A stretch of 64,000 nt of DNA, taken from positions 86,847,856-86,911,855 of the forward strand of contig NC_037673.1 in NCBI RefSeq assembly GCF_003255815.1. The letters run 5' to 3'. Below, piece by piece: positions 46,254 to 59,098 of this stretch. The notes under the pieces are model-generated. The model saw nothing but the letters and a program-made list of their open reading frames with translations. It was not told the DNA's origin and did no database searches. Each line of letters starts with the position of its first letter. Position 1 is the stretch's first letter. The DNA comes from Theropithecus gelada (Eukaryota > Chordata > Mammalia > Primates > Cercopithecidae). A program made the translations under genes and the position numbers.

Positions 46254-46579
46254 TCGTTTTTGTTTTAGTAGTCATCAGATATAAGATTACTCTACCTTAA
46301 AAGAACAAGTTAATGAGATGAACTCTATCAGCTTTTAAATCAGTCTGAGATAATTTGTACCAGTTGGATTTTCATATACATGTTGATTTCATTTAATAAT
46401 TCATTAGTAACTCCAGCATACAGCAGTGAACCAACATGAAAATAAATTACTTTTTGAAACGCTAGGGCTATTTTGTGTTCAATTGGTTATTAAATGTTCT
46501 CATGTGATATTCTTGCAAATTGAATGTCATCTCCCTTGAGATTTTATAAGTGCTTGGTAAATATCTTCATAGTCTAAAA

Positions 46580-46905
46580 CAGGGATTGGCAAACTGTGGC
46601 CTGAAGGCTAAATACAGTCTGTTTTTGCGTGGCTGCAAACTAAGAATAGTGTTTGCATTTTTAAATGGTTGAAAAAAGTCAAAAGAAGAATAACATTTCA
46701 TAACACATGAAAATTCTATGAAATTCAAATTTGTATCTGTAAATAAAGTGTTGTTGAGACACAGCCATACTCATTTATGTATCGTCTGTGGCTGCTTTCG
46801 TGCTGTAACTCCACAGTTGCATAGCTGTGACAGAGATTGTAATGGCCTGCAAAGCCTAACATATTTACTCTCTTGTCCTTTATAGAAAATGTTTGCTGAC
46901 CCCTC
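46580..46905. mobile_element. hAT-Charlie non-autonomous DNA transposon (MER58-like)
   Basis: Left end 'cagggattggcaaactgtgg', right end 'gtttgctgacccct', its inverted repeat. Inside are 'ataaagtgttgttgagacac', 'cgtctgtggctgctttcgtg' and 'gcaaagcctaacatatttac'. Flanks GTCTAAAA (46572-46579) and CTCTGAAA (46906-46913) agree at 6 of 8 positions, in line with an old 8-bp hAT target duplication. The family name is from memory. Confidence 0.75.
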
Positions 46906-48195
46906 CTCTGAAATATCTCATATCAGAGACTGTCCATATGTCCTCAGGTCCTACCCCTGTAGTGCAGTGGTTTTGCTACTGCCTTAGGGCTTTCTTCCGG
47001 TCTTAGCACCCTGCCTGTGTTCCCAGCAGGTGGGAAGGGTCCATGAATCAACACTTCTAGGGAGTAGCCCTCAAACAATGAGAGCCAATGGATAAATACC
47101 CCAGCTCTCTTGCCCCTAGGTTGGGCATGTTCTACACCAACTCCGAGTCTCCCACAGTGGTAACTGCTTTGATAAAACACACTTCACTGACTTCCCACTT
47201 TACCAGTGTCTCCTGAGATCTCCTCCCAAATCAACAACTTGCAGGGGAATCTTGGTTGCAGAGTGTGCTGCTAGGGGAAATCCAAACTAAGACAAATGTG
47301 GATTATTCTCATGTATATTATTTATGGTGTCACTTTGATGTATAAGTTACTCAGGTGTGATGAAAAATTTATAACCAAACATTTGGGCCATTTTTTTCTT
47401 ACTACTAAAGGAAAGAGAGATTTTATTAATTGATAGTTTTATTTTGTATGACATTTATTGGCCAAATTTATCCTGAAAGATGCAGTTTGATAATTTTCTC
47501 ATATTTTGAACATAAATGCCTATTCCAGGAGAGTGATTCTTGAAGTATTGAATTAATCTTTCATATTGCAAAGTCTTTCTTTCATCTTTTGTAAAATTTA
47601 TATTTTCTTGTTTTATAGTAATAAAATTTTCTGCTACCTCCGCAGAAAACTTCTGTTCAAATTTTATTTTGCATCAATAATAGATGGAAGCAAACCTATC
47701 TAAGAGGCAGTCAAGGTAATTTTTTTCATATGATGATTAGCAATAGGTTCAGAATGTTTAAAAAGAAGTATTTCAGAATCTGTGGAAATGTTTATATTTT
47801 TTCTTTTTATATTCCTCATTTCCCCTGCATAGTGGTTAAAATCAGTTCAATAGCATCAGACTACACCTCTGCCATTTATCCTTTGTTTGAGACTGCATAG
47901 GTGTCCATACTTTGAATATAACTTTGATATTATTACTTAAGTTACATCACATATTTTATCCATTTGCTTAGTGAACCTAATACTTGATGTCCCTTGACCA
48001 TTACAAGGAGTAGAACAGATAATTTAAGAGATTTCATTGAAAAAGCCCTGAGGAATAAAATATTTGATTTATTTTGAACACATTAATGTTTTATTGTTTA
48101 AACTAATAAACAGACTGCCTCAAATTACTATCAGATTTCTAAGTTTTTACCTTTTTTTGGTGTATGAGGATGTAGCATATTGTTTAAAAACTTTG
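46906..48195. other. Unassigned stretch
   Basis: No gene. 46930-47290 contains a 78-codon minus frame with no recognisable domain; the remainder is AT-rich. Confidence 0.45.
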
Positions 48196-48196
48196 G

Positions 48197-48523
48197 AGGA
48201 CAGGTTCAGTGCCTCACACTTATAATCCCAACACTTTGGGAGGCCAAAGTGGGAGGATCACTTGAGCCCAGGAGTTCAAGACCAGCCTGAGAAATATAGT
48301 GAGACTCCCATCTTTACAAAAAAAACAAACAAACAAAGAAAAAAACACACACACACAAAAACTTAGCCGGGTATGGTGGTGCATGCCTGTAGTCCCAGCT
48401 ACTCAGGAGGCTGGGATGAGAGGATCACTTGAGCCTGGGAGATTGAGGCTTCAGTGAGCCTTGATTGTGCCACTGCACTCCAGCTAGGGCAACAGAGTGA
48501 GATTCTGTCTCAAAAAAATAAAA
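48197..48523 (+). mobile_element. Alu SINE, AluJ-like
   Basis: Both arms, with an expanded A-rich/CA tract between them (about 48318-48360), making the element longer than usual. Confidence 0.88.
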
Positions 48524-48607
48524 TAGTATAGTTGGATTGTAACATAAAGAATAAATACTTAAGGGGATGAATACCGCACTTTCCATGATATGATTATTAC
48601 TTTTGCA

Positions 48608-48963
48608 TGCCTATTAGTCTGTTCTCACAGACTAATGAAGACATACCCAAGCCTGGGTAACTTATAAAGGAAAGAGGTTTAATTGGCTCACAGTTCCATA
48701 TGGCTGGGGATGCCTCATAATCATGGCAGGAGGTGAATGAGGAGCAAAGTCATGTCTTACATGGTTGCAGGCAAGAGAGCTTGTGCAGGGGAATTCCCTT
48801 TTATAAAACCGTCAGATCCCGTGACACTTATTCACTACTATGAGAACACTATGGGGGAAACCACCCCATGATTCAATTATCTCCACCTGGCCCCACCCTT
48901 GACATGTGAGGATTATTACAGTGTAAGGTGAGATTTGAGTGGGGACACACCGAAACCATATCA
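48608..48963 (-). mobile_element. THE1-type MaLR LTR (solo)
   Basis: 'tattagtctgttctcacaga', 'taatcatggcaggaggtgaa', 'accccatgattcaattatct' and the end 'cgaaaccatatca' are the THE1 LTR in reverse. CCTAT occurs just inside its left end (48610-48614) and right after it (48964-48968), fitting a 5-bp target duplication with loss of the outermost LTR bases. Confidence 0.88.
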
Positions 48964-49059
48964 CCTATATCAAAGTATCTCATGTACCCCATACATATAT
49001 ACACTTTTTACGTACCCAAAAAAATAATAAAAACTTTGGAGACATCTTGTAATACGAGA

Positions 49060-49300
49060 AACGTTGAATAACTGTATTTAAAATACTATCACTTGTGTGA
49101 AAAAGGATACACACATATACTTGTATATATATAGGATATATATCGAGTGATACACAGGAAACTAATAGCAGTGCCTTTCTTTGAGAATGGGAACTGGAAG
49201 ACTAGGGTCAGAGGTAGGAAGGAGCTATCTTTTTCACAGAGTATACTCTTTTGCGATATTTGTATTTTTCTTCTGGCTGTATGAAGGACGTTAAAAATAA
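49060..49300 (+). repeat. Old L1 (L1M) 3' end
   Basis: 'gtgatacacaggaaactaat', 'gagaatgggaactggaagac' and 'agagtatactcttttgcgat' are L1ME-like 3' UTR. Confidence 0.5.
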
Positions 49301-49339
49301 TTAAAGAAAAGAAGAAAGCCAGCAAGCAAGAAGATGACG

Positions 49340-49545
49340 GGCATTAGAGGGACTCAGGGTTGAACACCAATTATGCTACTAACTGTATGATTATAGTCAC
49401 ATTACTTAATCTCTCTGCTCTCACCTATAAAGTAGAGATAGTTATATTTATTTCATATAATAGTTATCAAATAAAATTGTATACACATGTAAAAACACTT
49501 AGCATACTGCTTGGCACATAGTAAGTCTTCAGTAAATGGTTATGT
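49340..49545 (+). repeat. MIR SINE
   Basis: 'ttgaacaccaattatgctac', 'ttacttaatctctctgctct' and 'gcttggcacatagtaagtct' are MIR in direct order. Confidence 0.75.
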
Positions 49546-49569
49546 GACCATATGAAATGATTAATAATT

Positions 49570-49858
49570 TTTTTTTTTTTTTTTTTTTTGAGACGGAGTC
49601 TCGCTCTGTCGCCCAGGCTGGAGTGCAGTGGCCGGATCTCAGCTCACTGCAAGCTCCGCCTCCCGGGTTCCCGCCATTCTCCTGCCTCAGCCTCCCGAGT
49701 AGCTGGGACTACAGGCGCCCACAACCGCGCCCGGCTAATTTTTTGTATTTTTAGTAGAGACGAGGTTTCACCGTGGTCTCGATCTCCTGACCTTGTGATC
49801 CGCCCGCCTCGGCCTCCCAAAGTGCTGGGATTACAGGCGTGAGCCACCGCGCCCGGCC
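49570..49858 (-). mobile_element. AluY of Old World monkey type with perfect 17-bp target duplication
   Basis: Near-consensus antisense AluY. 'cagtggccggatctcagctc' is a form I associate with cercopithecid AluY. TGAAATGATTAATAATT flanks it at 49553-49569 and 49859-49875. About 12 bases are missing in 'ttcaccgtggtctcgatc', between short GTG repeats. One of the youngest insertions in the window. Confidence 0.95.
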
Positions 49859-49889
49859 TGAAATGATTAATAATTAAAGTAATCCTCTG

Positions 49890-50125
49890 CCCTGACTTCT
49901 ACAGAGGGTAGGTTCTTCATTTGTTGATCTGTTCCACAAGTGTTTTCCAGTATTATGTCACTGATAGGCACAATAATTGGTCCAGGAAGTCACATTGCTT
50001 CACTTTTGTCATACATAGTTGGTCAAAACAGTCACAAGATTCAAGGGGAGGGGAAGTAGCCTCCACCTCTCATTGAGGAGACTAGCAAAAAATTTGCATT
50101 CATCTTTAATCTACCACAGCCTTCC
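49890..50125 (-). repeat. Possible MLT1-type LTR fragment
   Basis: 'acaagattcaaggggagggg' and 'catctttaatctaccacag' recall the 5' part of an old MaLR LTR read in reverse; similar words recur at about 52680-52755. Confidence 0.35.
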
Positions 50126-50435
50126 TTCTGCTTGCAAATTATTTACATCTCTCCCACATGCAAAATATCCTCACTTCCCTTCTAAGGTCCTTTGAAATGC
50201 CAGTTTATTATAGCATCAGCTCGAAATCCAGGACCTCCTCATTTGAATCAGATCCAGATGTGGATGAGGCTTCTCATGTGTTGTTCCTTGGATACAGCTC
50301 CTAAATTCAGTTGTAGTTGTTCTGAACATGTGTACATTAAAGAGCAGATTATCTGTCCCTCTCCCACTCCTCCTCATGCCCACTCCCTGCACATAGTCTG
50401 CTAGGACAGAGCCACAACAGATGTTCCCATTTGAA

Positions 50436-50610
50436 GTTTGGCATGGTGGCATGGATCTGTAGTTCCAGCTTCTTAGGAGGTTGATGTGGGAGGATCAACT
50501 GAAGCCAGGAATTTGAGGATATAGTGTGCTATGTTTGCACGTGTGAATAGCCACTGCCCTCCAGCCTGGGCAATGTAGTGAGCTCCCTCCTCTTAAAAAA
50601 ATTTAGAAAG
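50436..50610 (+). repeat. Diverged Alu-like arm
   Basis: 'ggcatggtggcatggatctg', 'cagcttcttaggaggttgat' and 'cctccagcctgggcaatgta' form an old Alu right arm without the left one. Confidence 0.65.
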
Positions 50611-50679
50611 GAATTTCCATTTAAAAGGAGGACAACAGAAGGCTTATAGCAGTTAGTTATGACAGGAAGAAAAAGCCTC

Positions 50680-51200
50680 TTCAAAAATGTCCAGTCCTAA
50701 CCCACAGAACCTGTGAATATGTTACCTTACACAGCAAAAGGGGCTTTGCAGATGTGATTCAGTTTAAGGACTTGAGATGAAAAGAGTATTCTGGTTTGTC
50801 TGTGGTCCAAATCTAATCACCCGACTCTGTGAAAGTACAAGGGGAAGACAGCACGGTGAGTCAGAGGCTGCTGCTGGCTTTGAAGATGGAAAAAGGAGGC
50901 TGTGAGTTAAGGAATATCATGACATCTAGAGGCTGGAAATGACCTTCATTTTACAGCTAGCAAGAATGTGGGGAACCCAATAGTGTAATCTCAAGATACT
51001 GAATTCTGCCAATATTCAGAATGAGCAGGAAACAACTTCTCTCTTAGAGTCTCCAGAAAGGCAGCCCTGCCAACACCTTGGTTTTAGTCTGGTAAAAAAT
51101 GTATATAGCTTCTAATCTAGAGAATGGTAAGATAAAGAATATATGATGTCTTACTCCACTAAATTTGTGGTAGTTTGGTATGGCAGCAGTTGAACTCTAG
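50680..51200 (+). mobile_element. MLT1-type MaLR LTR
   Basis: 'acccacagaacctgtgaata', 'aggggctttgcagatgtgat', 'gaaaggcagccctgccaaca' and 'ctaaatttgtggtagtttgg' run in the order of an MLT1 LTR. Confidence 0.65.
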
Positions 51201-52214
51201 CTGGGCACAGGTTGCCAATTCCATGATTGGGTCCCAGTTCTGGCCCCTGAGTATGTTTTTGTGCTTTGGGCTCTATCCTCTGGGCTCCTTGGTTCTATCC
51301 CCTGGATCATCCTTCCTTTGGTTTACCATGCTCCATGTAGATAGTTGCATAGATTTCTCAACTTGCTTTCTAACCTCTGTAGAACATGGGTGGCCTATGG
51401 GCTCTTCTTTTTAACTTCCTTGTCTCCTTTAGTCTAAGTCAATGGTGTTTTGTTAGTACAATTTTCTTAAAAGTTTTGTGGGTTTTCTATAAATTTTGTT
51501 GGGGTTTACTCTGTTAGATAACACCACACCCTCAAATCTGTTCAAGAGCAGTTCCTCTTCAGCTTGGGTTGACAGTCAAGATACTGTGAGACAAAGCCCC
51601 TGTTAGACATAGAAGTCTGTTTGTCTAATGGAGAGGGTCAACAGAAAGTCTTATAGCCACATCCTTAAAGTAAGTAATCTCTATCCTGAAACTGCTTCTT
51701 ATTTTGAGAGCCTTTTGTCATCTGGAGAGGCTGGGAATGAGAAAGAGTTTTATATTGAAACCTAACTTGTGCTGGTTCCTTTATCGTTCCCCTGAATTTT
51801 GCTTAAAAACAGAATAGTTCCTTTCTCAGTTCATCTTTCTGTATTCATATCTTATCATACACAGCTAAAATAAACTAGTTAGCACTTTTAACATTTTGCC
51901 TAACAAATCTTGGCCAAATCTACCACTGCATTAGGAATATTTTCTATTTTCCATGTTTTCATAGGTGACAGCATTGCAAACTTGCTTCTTCTGCATAACA
52001 TGTCACCTTTTTCCAACCTCCAATAACAATTTCCTCATTTCCAGTTTTGGCCAAACTCTTTGAGGCCTGTCCAGAGTTTCTAACACCCTCCTTAAGGACT
52101 TTCCAGCTTTTGCTAATGGTCACTTTAAGGGCCTATATGTTTTTGACCCCATCTGGTCCTAAAGTCAATGTTGTATGTTTTAGGTTTTGTTGTGAAAGCA
52201 CCCCCACAACCAAG

Positions 52215-52765
52215 TTCTGGTTCAGTTAACTATTGCTGCCTGACAAACTAACCCAAACCTCGGTGGCTTGAAACAATGACCCTTGTATTATAGCTTGCAT
52301 TTTGAGGATCGAAATCTTGGACAGGGCTCAGCTGGATGATTATTCTGTTTTATATAACATTGCAGAAGTCTCTCAATGCTACTCTATAAATGGTCTGGTC
52401 TCTGAGGCCCACATTTACTTCACAACATGTCTGAGGCCTTAGCTGGGTTGGCTAGGAGGCAGTACATAGCTGGTATAGTCTACCTAAGTGAGTGTACCTC
52501 ACCTGTTCTGTGTGGAAGCCCCAGGGTAGCTGAACTTCCTACATGAAGGTTCAGGACTTGAAGAGCAAGTGTTCCAGTTATTAAGGAGGCTGCGTGGCCT
52601 TTTGTGACCTACCCTCCAATGCCATGTAGCATCACTTATGCCATACACTATTGATTAAACAGTCATAGTATTCTCAGATTCAAGTTGAGGGACATCAACT
52701 CTTCCTGTCAGACAGAGCATCAAAGAATGTATAGCCATCTTTTATCTACCACAGACATATTTTTC
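52215..52765 (-). repeat. Old MaLR LTR, probably MLT1-type
   Basis: 'gttaactattgctgcctgac', 'ctcggtggcttgaaacaatg' and 'agggctcagctggatgatta' are typical of the 3' end of an MLT1-like LTR read in reverse. Strongly diverged. Confidence 0.5.
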
Positions 52766-52984
52766 AATGTTTTTCAGATATTATTACATTGGTAAGAAAT
52801 CCTTGAGCCTCTTACTGAGAACTAGATTAATTTGTGTCATGTCAGCAAACAAAACAGAGCAAATTCTTTTGGAGATTCATCCATAGATGGCTGAGGGCAG
52901 GCCTCCTTCCATGGACCTATGAATTAGCAGTTATGGAAGGGAAAGAAAGATACTCATGGAATTAGAGAACTGTTTTAAGAGCCT

Positions 52985-53165
52985 GAACTATTAGTCACCT
53001 TGCCTAGGTCCCTATCTGGCTATTCCATTTTCTCTGTGTGACCTGGAGCAAATGAATGATGTTTTTAAGTTTTAGCCTCAGTTTACTCTTGTCTACAGAT
53101 AATAATAGTAACAATAAAAATAATAAAGCCCTTATAGGATTGCCTGAACAGTTCAGTTAATATAC
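52985..53165 (+). repeat. MIR SINE
   Basis: 'tctgtgtgacctggagcaaa', 'agcctcagtttactcttgtc' and the following AATA-rich part are MIR in direct order. Confidence 0.65.
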
Positions 53166-54169
53166 AAGAAGCAGTGTTTTTAGTATTCAGCCGAGACTTG
53201 CAGTAAGAAACATATTTTACAGTATATATATATATGTGCTAAATGAAACAAAAGTATCACAAAATAACCCTTCTGCTTGCTAAGTATGATAATGATATAC
53301 TCTGATATTTTCTAATATATTCTATTTTTAAAATTTATGTTGGTAAGACCCACACTACCTTGTTTTCCCAACTGACCAATAAGTCATAATTGCAGTTTGT
53401 TAGAAATTTATATAAATGAGTTTTCAATGTTGATTACTTGGATCCATTGCATCTTTATGTAAGGCCATTCATAAATAAGTGATGCTGAGACTGAGTCTAA
53501 AGATTAATAAACATGACTTTGTGGCCATAGCTTTCAGTCAACTTGGACCTCAATTTTAAAACAATTATTTCTCATTTTGTGACTTTAAAAATTCTATGAG
53601 TATTCTACTTTTACTTCTAATATTTAAAAAGACTCAGCTAAAAAAACTTTAAACAACTTTATTTTAGAAGAAAAACGTGTTTCCTTTCTGTAAATGGAAA
53701 AGCAACACTTGCCATAATTGTAAAATACCTGCTAAATATATAATGAGACAATTATTAAATTCTCATTTGATACTCTGAGCCCAAGGCTGGCTCTCTCATT
53801 CAAAAGCAGTATTAGTAAGTCGTGAAGACGTTCTGCAGGAACACTGGCACTGCCATCTCCTTGTGACTAGAAGAGAAAGAGAATTGAAGAGGGATTTCTT
53901 CCTCACTAGCCCCACATGTACCATCATATGATGGATCCCACTTTGGGACACTCCTCATAGCATTTGGGCCTAGCCTACCTATGAGCTTCATTATTATAGT
54001 CAAATCAGATGGTTCATTATTTCTGGAATGACTACTTTTCCCAACTTGGATACTTTGTACAGTTTCCCCCTTTGAATTAAATCATAGCAAATTAAAGTGC
54101 TTTCTTTTGCCCTTTCTAAAATGTATTTGTGTCTGCCAGCTGATTATAAACACACTGTAAAACAACTGT

Positions 54170-54310
54170 TCTTACCTTTGAACACACTTTGGAATTACTT
54201 GGGACCTTTAAAAGCACTGATGCCTGGGACTTAAACAGAAATTCTTATTAATTTGTTTGAGGTGTGATCTGGACAGTAGGACTTTTAAAAGCTCCCGATG
54301 ATTTTAATAT
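54170..54310. repeat. hAT-Charlie fragment (MER5-like)
   Basis: 'aattacttgggacctttaaa', 'agcactgatgcctgggactt' and 'aaaagctcccgatgatttta' are the two halves of a near-palindromic MER5-type element. Confidence 0.5.
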
Positions 54311-54680
54311 GCATCCAAGATTGTGAATAGCTGACTTTAAGTAACATTTTACTATTGTCTATAATCAAAGAGAGTTTCAAAACATTTGTCTTGTCCTGAA
54401 CTCCTAAACAGGTGTTTTTTTTTTGTTTTGTTTTGTTTTTCCAAAAGGAATTTTGTAAAGGACTAAATGCATGATAAAGAAGCATTTTTAGGTCTCTGTA
54501 TTTCAGTAAACTATGAAATTTAGAGTAAGAAATGCCTATAGAGCTTTTTAATTTTATAAAATCAAAGGATACAAATCAGAAACTTCATAGCCATCATAAG
54601 AATAGTGTGAATGGATACTTTCAATTAGTTCTATGGAAATATTATTTTTATTTTGTGGTTTTATATTTATTTATTTTATT

Positions 54681-54960
54681 TTGAGATGGAATCTCACTCT
54701 GTTGCCCAGGCTGGAGTGCAATGGTGTGATCTCGGCTCCTGCAACCTCCGCCTCCCGGGTTCAAGCAATTCTCCTGTCTCAGCCTCCTGAGTAGCTGGGA
54801 TTACAGGTGCGTGCCACCAGACCCGGCTAATTTTTGTATTTTTAGTAGAGATGGGGTTTCGCCATGTTGGTCAGGCTGGTCTCGAACTCCTGACCTTGTG
54901 ATCCACCCACCTCGGCCTCCCAAAGTGCTGGGATTGCAGGCATGAGCCACGATGCCTGGC
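54681..54960 (-). mobile_element. Alu SINE
   Basis: Antisense Alu with both arms, preceded by a (TTTA)n tract. Confidence 0.92.
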
Positions 54961-55157
54961 TATTTTGTGGTTTTAAAATCTAGCTTCAATATTATACACT
55001 TTGGGAACTATTATCAATTCTTTAGTAAACTGTGTAGTTTATGATAGAACATACAATTTTATAAGAAAAAAATAACATGAAGGGTACAACTTTCCCTATA
55101 ATCTGCAAATGAACACGTGTGCAACTGCCTGCATTGCTACATGTAACTTTATATGTA

Positions 55158-55551
55158 GGATATTCTGATTCATTACTGTGTCCCCCCCACCCAAAATCTC
55201 ATCTTGAATTGTAATCTGCATAATCCCCAAATCCCCACGTGTCAAGGGAGAGACCAGGTAGAGGTAATTGAATCATGGGGGCAGTTTCCCCCATGCTATT
55301 CTTGTGATAGTGAGTGAGTTCTCACAAGATCTGATGGTTTTATAAGTGTTTGGTAGTTCCTCCTGCATTATTTCTTCTTCCTGCTGCCTTGTGAAGAAGG
55401 TGCCTTGCTTCCCCTCGGCCTTCCGGCATGATTGTAAGTTTCCTGAGGCCATCCCAGCCATGCTGAACCATGAGTCAATTAAACCTCTTGCCTTTATAAT
55501 TTACACAGTCTTGGGTAGTTTTTTATAGCAGTGTAAAAATGGACTAATACA
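55158..55551 (+). mobile_element. MST-type MaLR LTR (solo)
   Basis: 'aaaatctcatcttgaattgt', 'aattgaatcatgggggcagt', 'acaagatctgatggttttat', 'caattaaacctcttgccttt' (ATTAAA polyadenylation signal) and the end 'atggactaataca' define an MST LTR. The left border is less clear. Confidence 0.88.
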
Positions 55552-58500
55552 ATTACATTCACTCTTTCTGAGCAATGTCTTTGTAAAACTGGTTTTGGTT
55601 TATGTAAGAAGGAGTGCTTTTCTTGTTCAGCACCTGGGTATGAATTTAATTAGTGAAAATAAATATGATCTAATGTTTCATTGAGCTTTATGAATAATTG
55701 GGTAATTTGGTTAGCACTGTTACCTAAAAAGGCCTGGAAGAAAGCAGAATCAGAAAAACCAATGGCTCTGGTGAGGAGGAAGTTATTGGCATAGTCATGT
55801 GATTTACTCTATATAGAATATAATTAAAAGTAGGTGTACATCTGTGTGTTACTGTAAATGCTTCTGTATTTTGTAACTTGGTTCAGAGAGAAATGTTATA
55901 AAAATAAAATAGCTACTGATGTATGTTCTACATTTAAAATGTGGTTTCAAAACTAAAGGGTGTGTAGGAATGGCTTCCTGTAGTGTGCCCACTCACCAGC
56001 CAGCTTGTTTTGAAGGCGTAAGACCAGAGAACATATTGTGATGTAAACCTGTCCTTGGCTCTGAAAATATGTAGGCAGCACAGATAAACAGGTTGGAACT
56101 GTATAGAACCCAAAACTAGTTACGTATAAAAGAAACTTAAGGGGAGGTTTTCTCCAATTGGCAAACAACCCTAAAAATTTGCTTGATGTTACAAATTAGG
56201 TAATGAAACTGAAAGAAACGTTTAGAATCTATTGGTAAAAAAAAAAAAAAAAAAAGTCTGTCAGCCAGGCTAAAGGAAGATTGGATTACTTTTCTATTCT
56301 TTCTAGACAGACCAAATTATTGCCATTTGAAAAGGTGATCAAAGAATATGTAAATAAGAAAGGTGGAAAAGTGTATTAAAAAGGTATGTCATGTATGTCA
56401 GCTTTTAAAAATAAGCAATTCATTATTTCTTTTTTCACACTAAATCAACATTCACTTTTATCCCCAATTTTATTTGTAACTTTACATTCCACACAAATGT
56501 GGACCTTCCCCCACCATTCTCATGGAAGCAGTTCACCTTATTGCACCGACTTTTAAAAAATCTCCTCCCAGATTATAACTTCTTATGCCATCTAATTTCT
56601 TCATTTCTGTCTTTCAATCTGTGATTCTGCTGATAACTGATCACATCACAGCTAAATGTCAAGGTCTATGCTATTTGCTGCTGAGTTTTTCATTCCTAGC
56701 ATATGAGCCCCTAACATGTGAATGTCTATTTATGTTCTAATTTTCCAGAGCTGCCGTATTTTAAGAGTTGTTCTAGAGACACTAGCCCTTAACCTTCTCT
56801 TACGGTTATTAGTAATGGGAATTTGGGGGCAGTGTTAACGGTTACATAAATGGAAAAAGCACCATAGAGGTTTTTAGCATCTCCTGAGTCATAACTATTT
56901 TATCATCCTGTACATTTCTATTTGGGAACTAATGTGTTGAACTGAAATTGATTGATCCAGAACACTGAAGTGGAAATATTCATAAATAGAGATGAGGAAT
57001 GAGGGGGGTAAGGGGAATGAAAAAGGGAGATTTTGATTTGTAGATATGTAGTTGGGTGAAATAAATATTAGCTCTGTAGCTGGTAGTGGAGATACCTGCA
57101 CACTTCCTTAGGTATAGGACATTATAATAAGGCTTCCTTGCTAACCCCACTAGTTAACTTACTTTGGGAAGTGATTTACTTTATTGGAGTGTAAAAGGTC
57201 ATTCCTAATACTTGCTAATTAAAGCAGCAACCTGGCAGCATGAATGATGCCAGTTTTATGAATGATCAAATCAGTTTGGATTGTGGCTGATAAAGCTTTG
57301 GAAAACTATTGTAGCAGTTCATCAATGGGGAAAAAAAAAGCAGAAACCACAAGTAAAAATCTTCCAGATAGTAGGGAAAAAAGTAATGAAATTTAATTGT
57401 TCAGATTGAAGGAGAATGGAAAAGTAAATAAAAACTGTATTGATGTTTTAAAATTTAAGCAGAAAAAGGGTTATGTTAACTCAGTGATTTAATTCTATTA
57501 TCTGGCTGTAGATGATTTTTAAAATTGTGAATGATTAGTGACTGAGAGAATACATTTATTATAAACTCGATGCTAACAATGTGACAGTGATATAAATAAT
57601 AAATGCAGAATAAGTGATTTCCATAGTGGGAAATCACTGTTTTGGCACAGATAGAACTTCTTTGCATATTACTTGCCTAGGGATAGAGAAACATTACTAT
57701 TAAAAATGATTTTTAAAATTCTTTTACCAAGTTATGATGTTAAGTCACGTTGGTGGTGAGGTAGCTTCTCTCTGTAGCAACCATCTGGTTTTGGGTTGTG
57801 ATAGTTCAGTAGGGCAAAGGTACCATTGCAAAACCCCTGCACTCAGTCACTCTCCATCTCCATGTTAGCTGTGTGCCATAGTGCATGCAGGTACAAACTC
57901 CGACTTGCATTTCAAATTTTCCACGTCCTGTTTTCTCTTGCCCTTAATTTTCCTTGTAGGTTCTGGTGGATGTGTTGCAGAAGTTTGTTCATACATTAGC
58001 ATCTGTTCTTTGACCTTCCTCATCTGTGAAACAGTGTTGTTACATACCTACATTGGATAGGTATAATGGAGTATTTTATTTTGCAAGATATTTTCAAATA
58101 TTTTTTTCTTATGGAGCTGAAGAGTATACTATTAATTCATTTATTAAGAGACTATTATGGGAGGAACCTGGCTGTACAAAATAATATGTGCATTACTGAG
58201 GTGTTTTTGGCTGCAGAACCAACACTCTCTCTAGTGAGTTTAGGCCAAAAAAGGGAATGAATTAGAAGTATGCTCCACAGGCTTAAAAGCAGAGGGAGAG
58301 TTGAAAATTCAAGGCCTTGGGAAGGTCAGCAAACAAACAGGGCCTCAAGGGACCTGTATGATGATCACTCACAGAGAATCTCTGTAGGGCACTAGCCTTC
58401 AAATGCCTCAGCTCCAAGTTCCTTCTGTCCTATGTGACTTTACTCAGATTTCAGATTCTAGGAGAGAGGCTGATTGCAAGCTTGGGCTGCGAGTCTTCTC

Positions 58501-58716
58501 CAGGGCCAACATGCTCACCTTTTGTTTGGAAGACCCATCTTGACTTAAATAGAAGCTCATGGGAAGAGCAGGGTACTGTTAACAGAATACAGTGAAGAGG
58601 GTGTAGGGCCAGACAAATAACAGATATCCATTACAAGTCCACTGACGCACACTACCAGTTCTTAAACCTCAAAAGAATCTGGAAGTAGGATAAAATAATT
58701 TATCTACTTGATGATG
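55552..58716. other. Unassigned stretch
   Basis: Over 3 kb with no Alu, L1 or LTR that I recognise and no gene. An 18-base A run lies at about 56237-56254. Low repeat density is notable next to the dense flanks. Confidence 0.45.
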
Positions 58717-58721
58717 ACAGT

Positions 58722-59098
58722 TTTCTACTGTTGCCATAACAGGTACCACAGACTGGTGGCTTAAACAATTGGAAGTTATTTTCTTTACGATTCTGGAGGC
58801 TAGAAATCCAAGATCAAGGTGTGAGAAGGGTTGGTTTCTTCTAAGGCCTCTGTCCTTACCTTGTAGAGGGCCGTGGTTCTCTGGTGTCTTCACATGTCTT
58901 TCCTCTATGCGTCTGTGTCTTAATCTCTCCTTATAAGAATACCAGTCATACTGGATGAAGGCTCACCCGTATGGCCTTATTTTACCTTAATTACCACTTT
59001 AAAGGCTCTATATCAAAATAGTCACATTCTGAGGTAGTGGGGGTTGGGATTTTAAAATATAAATTTTGGGTGTGGGATACAATTCAGGTCATAACAAC
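58722..59098 (-). mobile_element. MLT1-type MaLR LTR
   Basis: 'ctactgttgccataacaggt', 'ttctggaggctagaaatcca', 'tctccttataagaataccag' and 'tgtgggatacaattcaggtc' are an MLT1 LTR in reverse. Confidence 0.7.
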
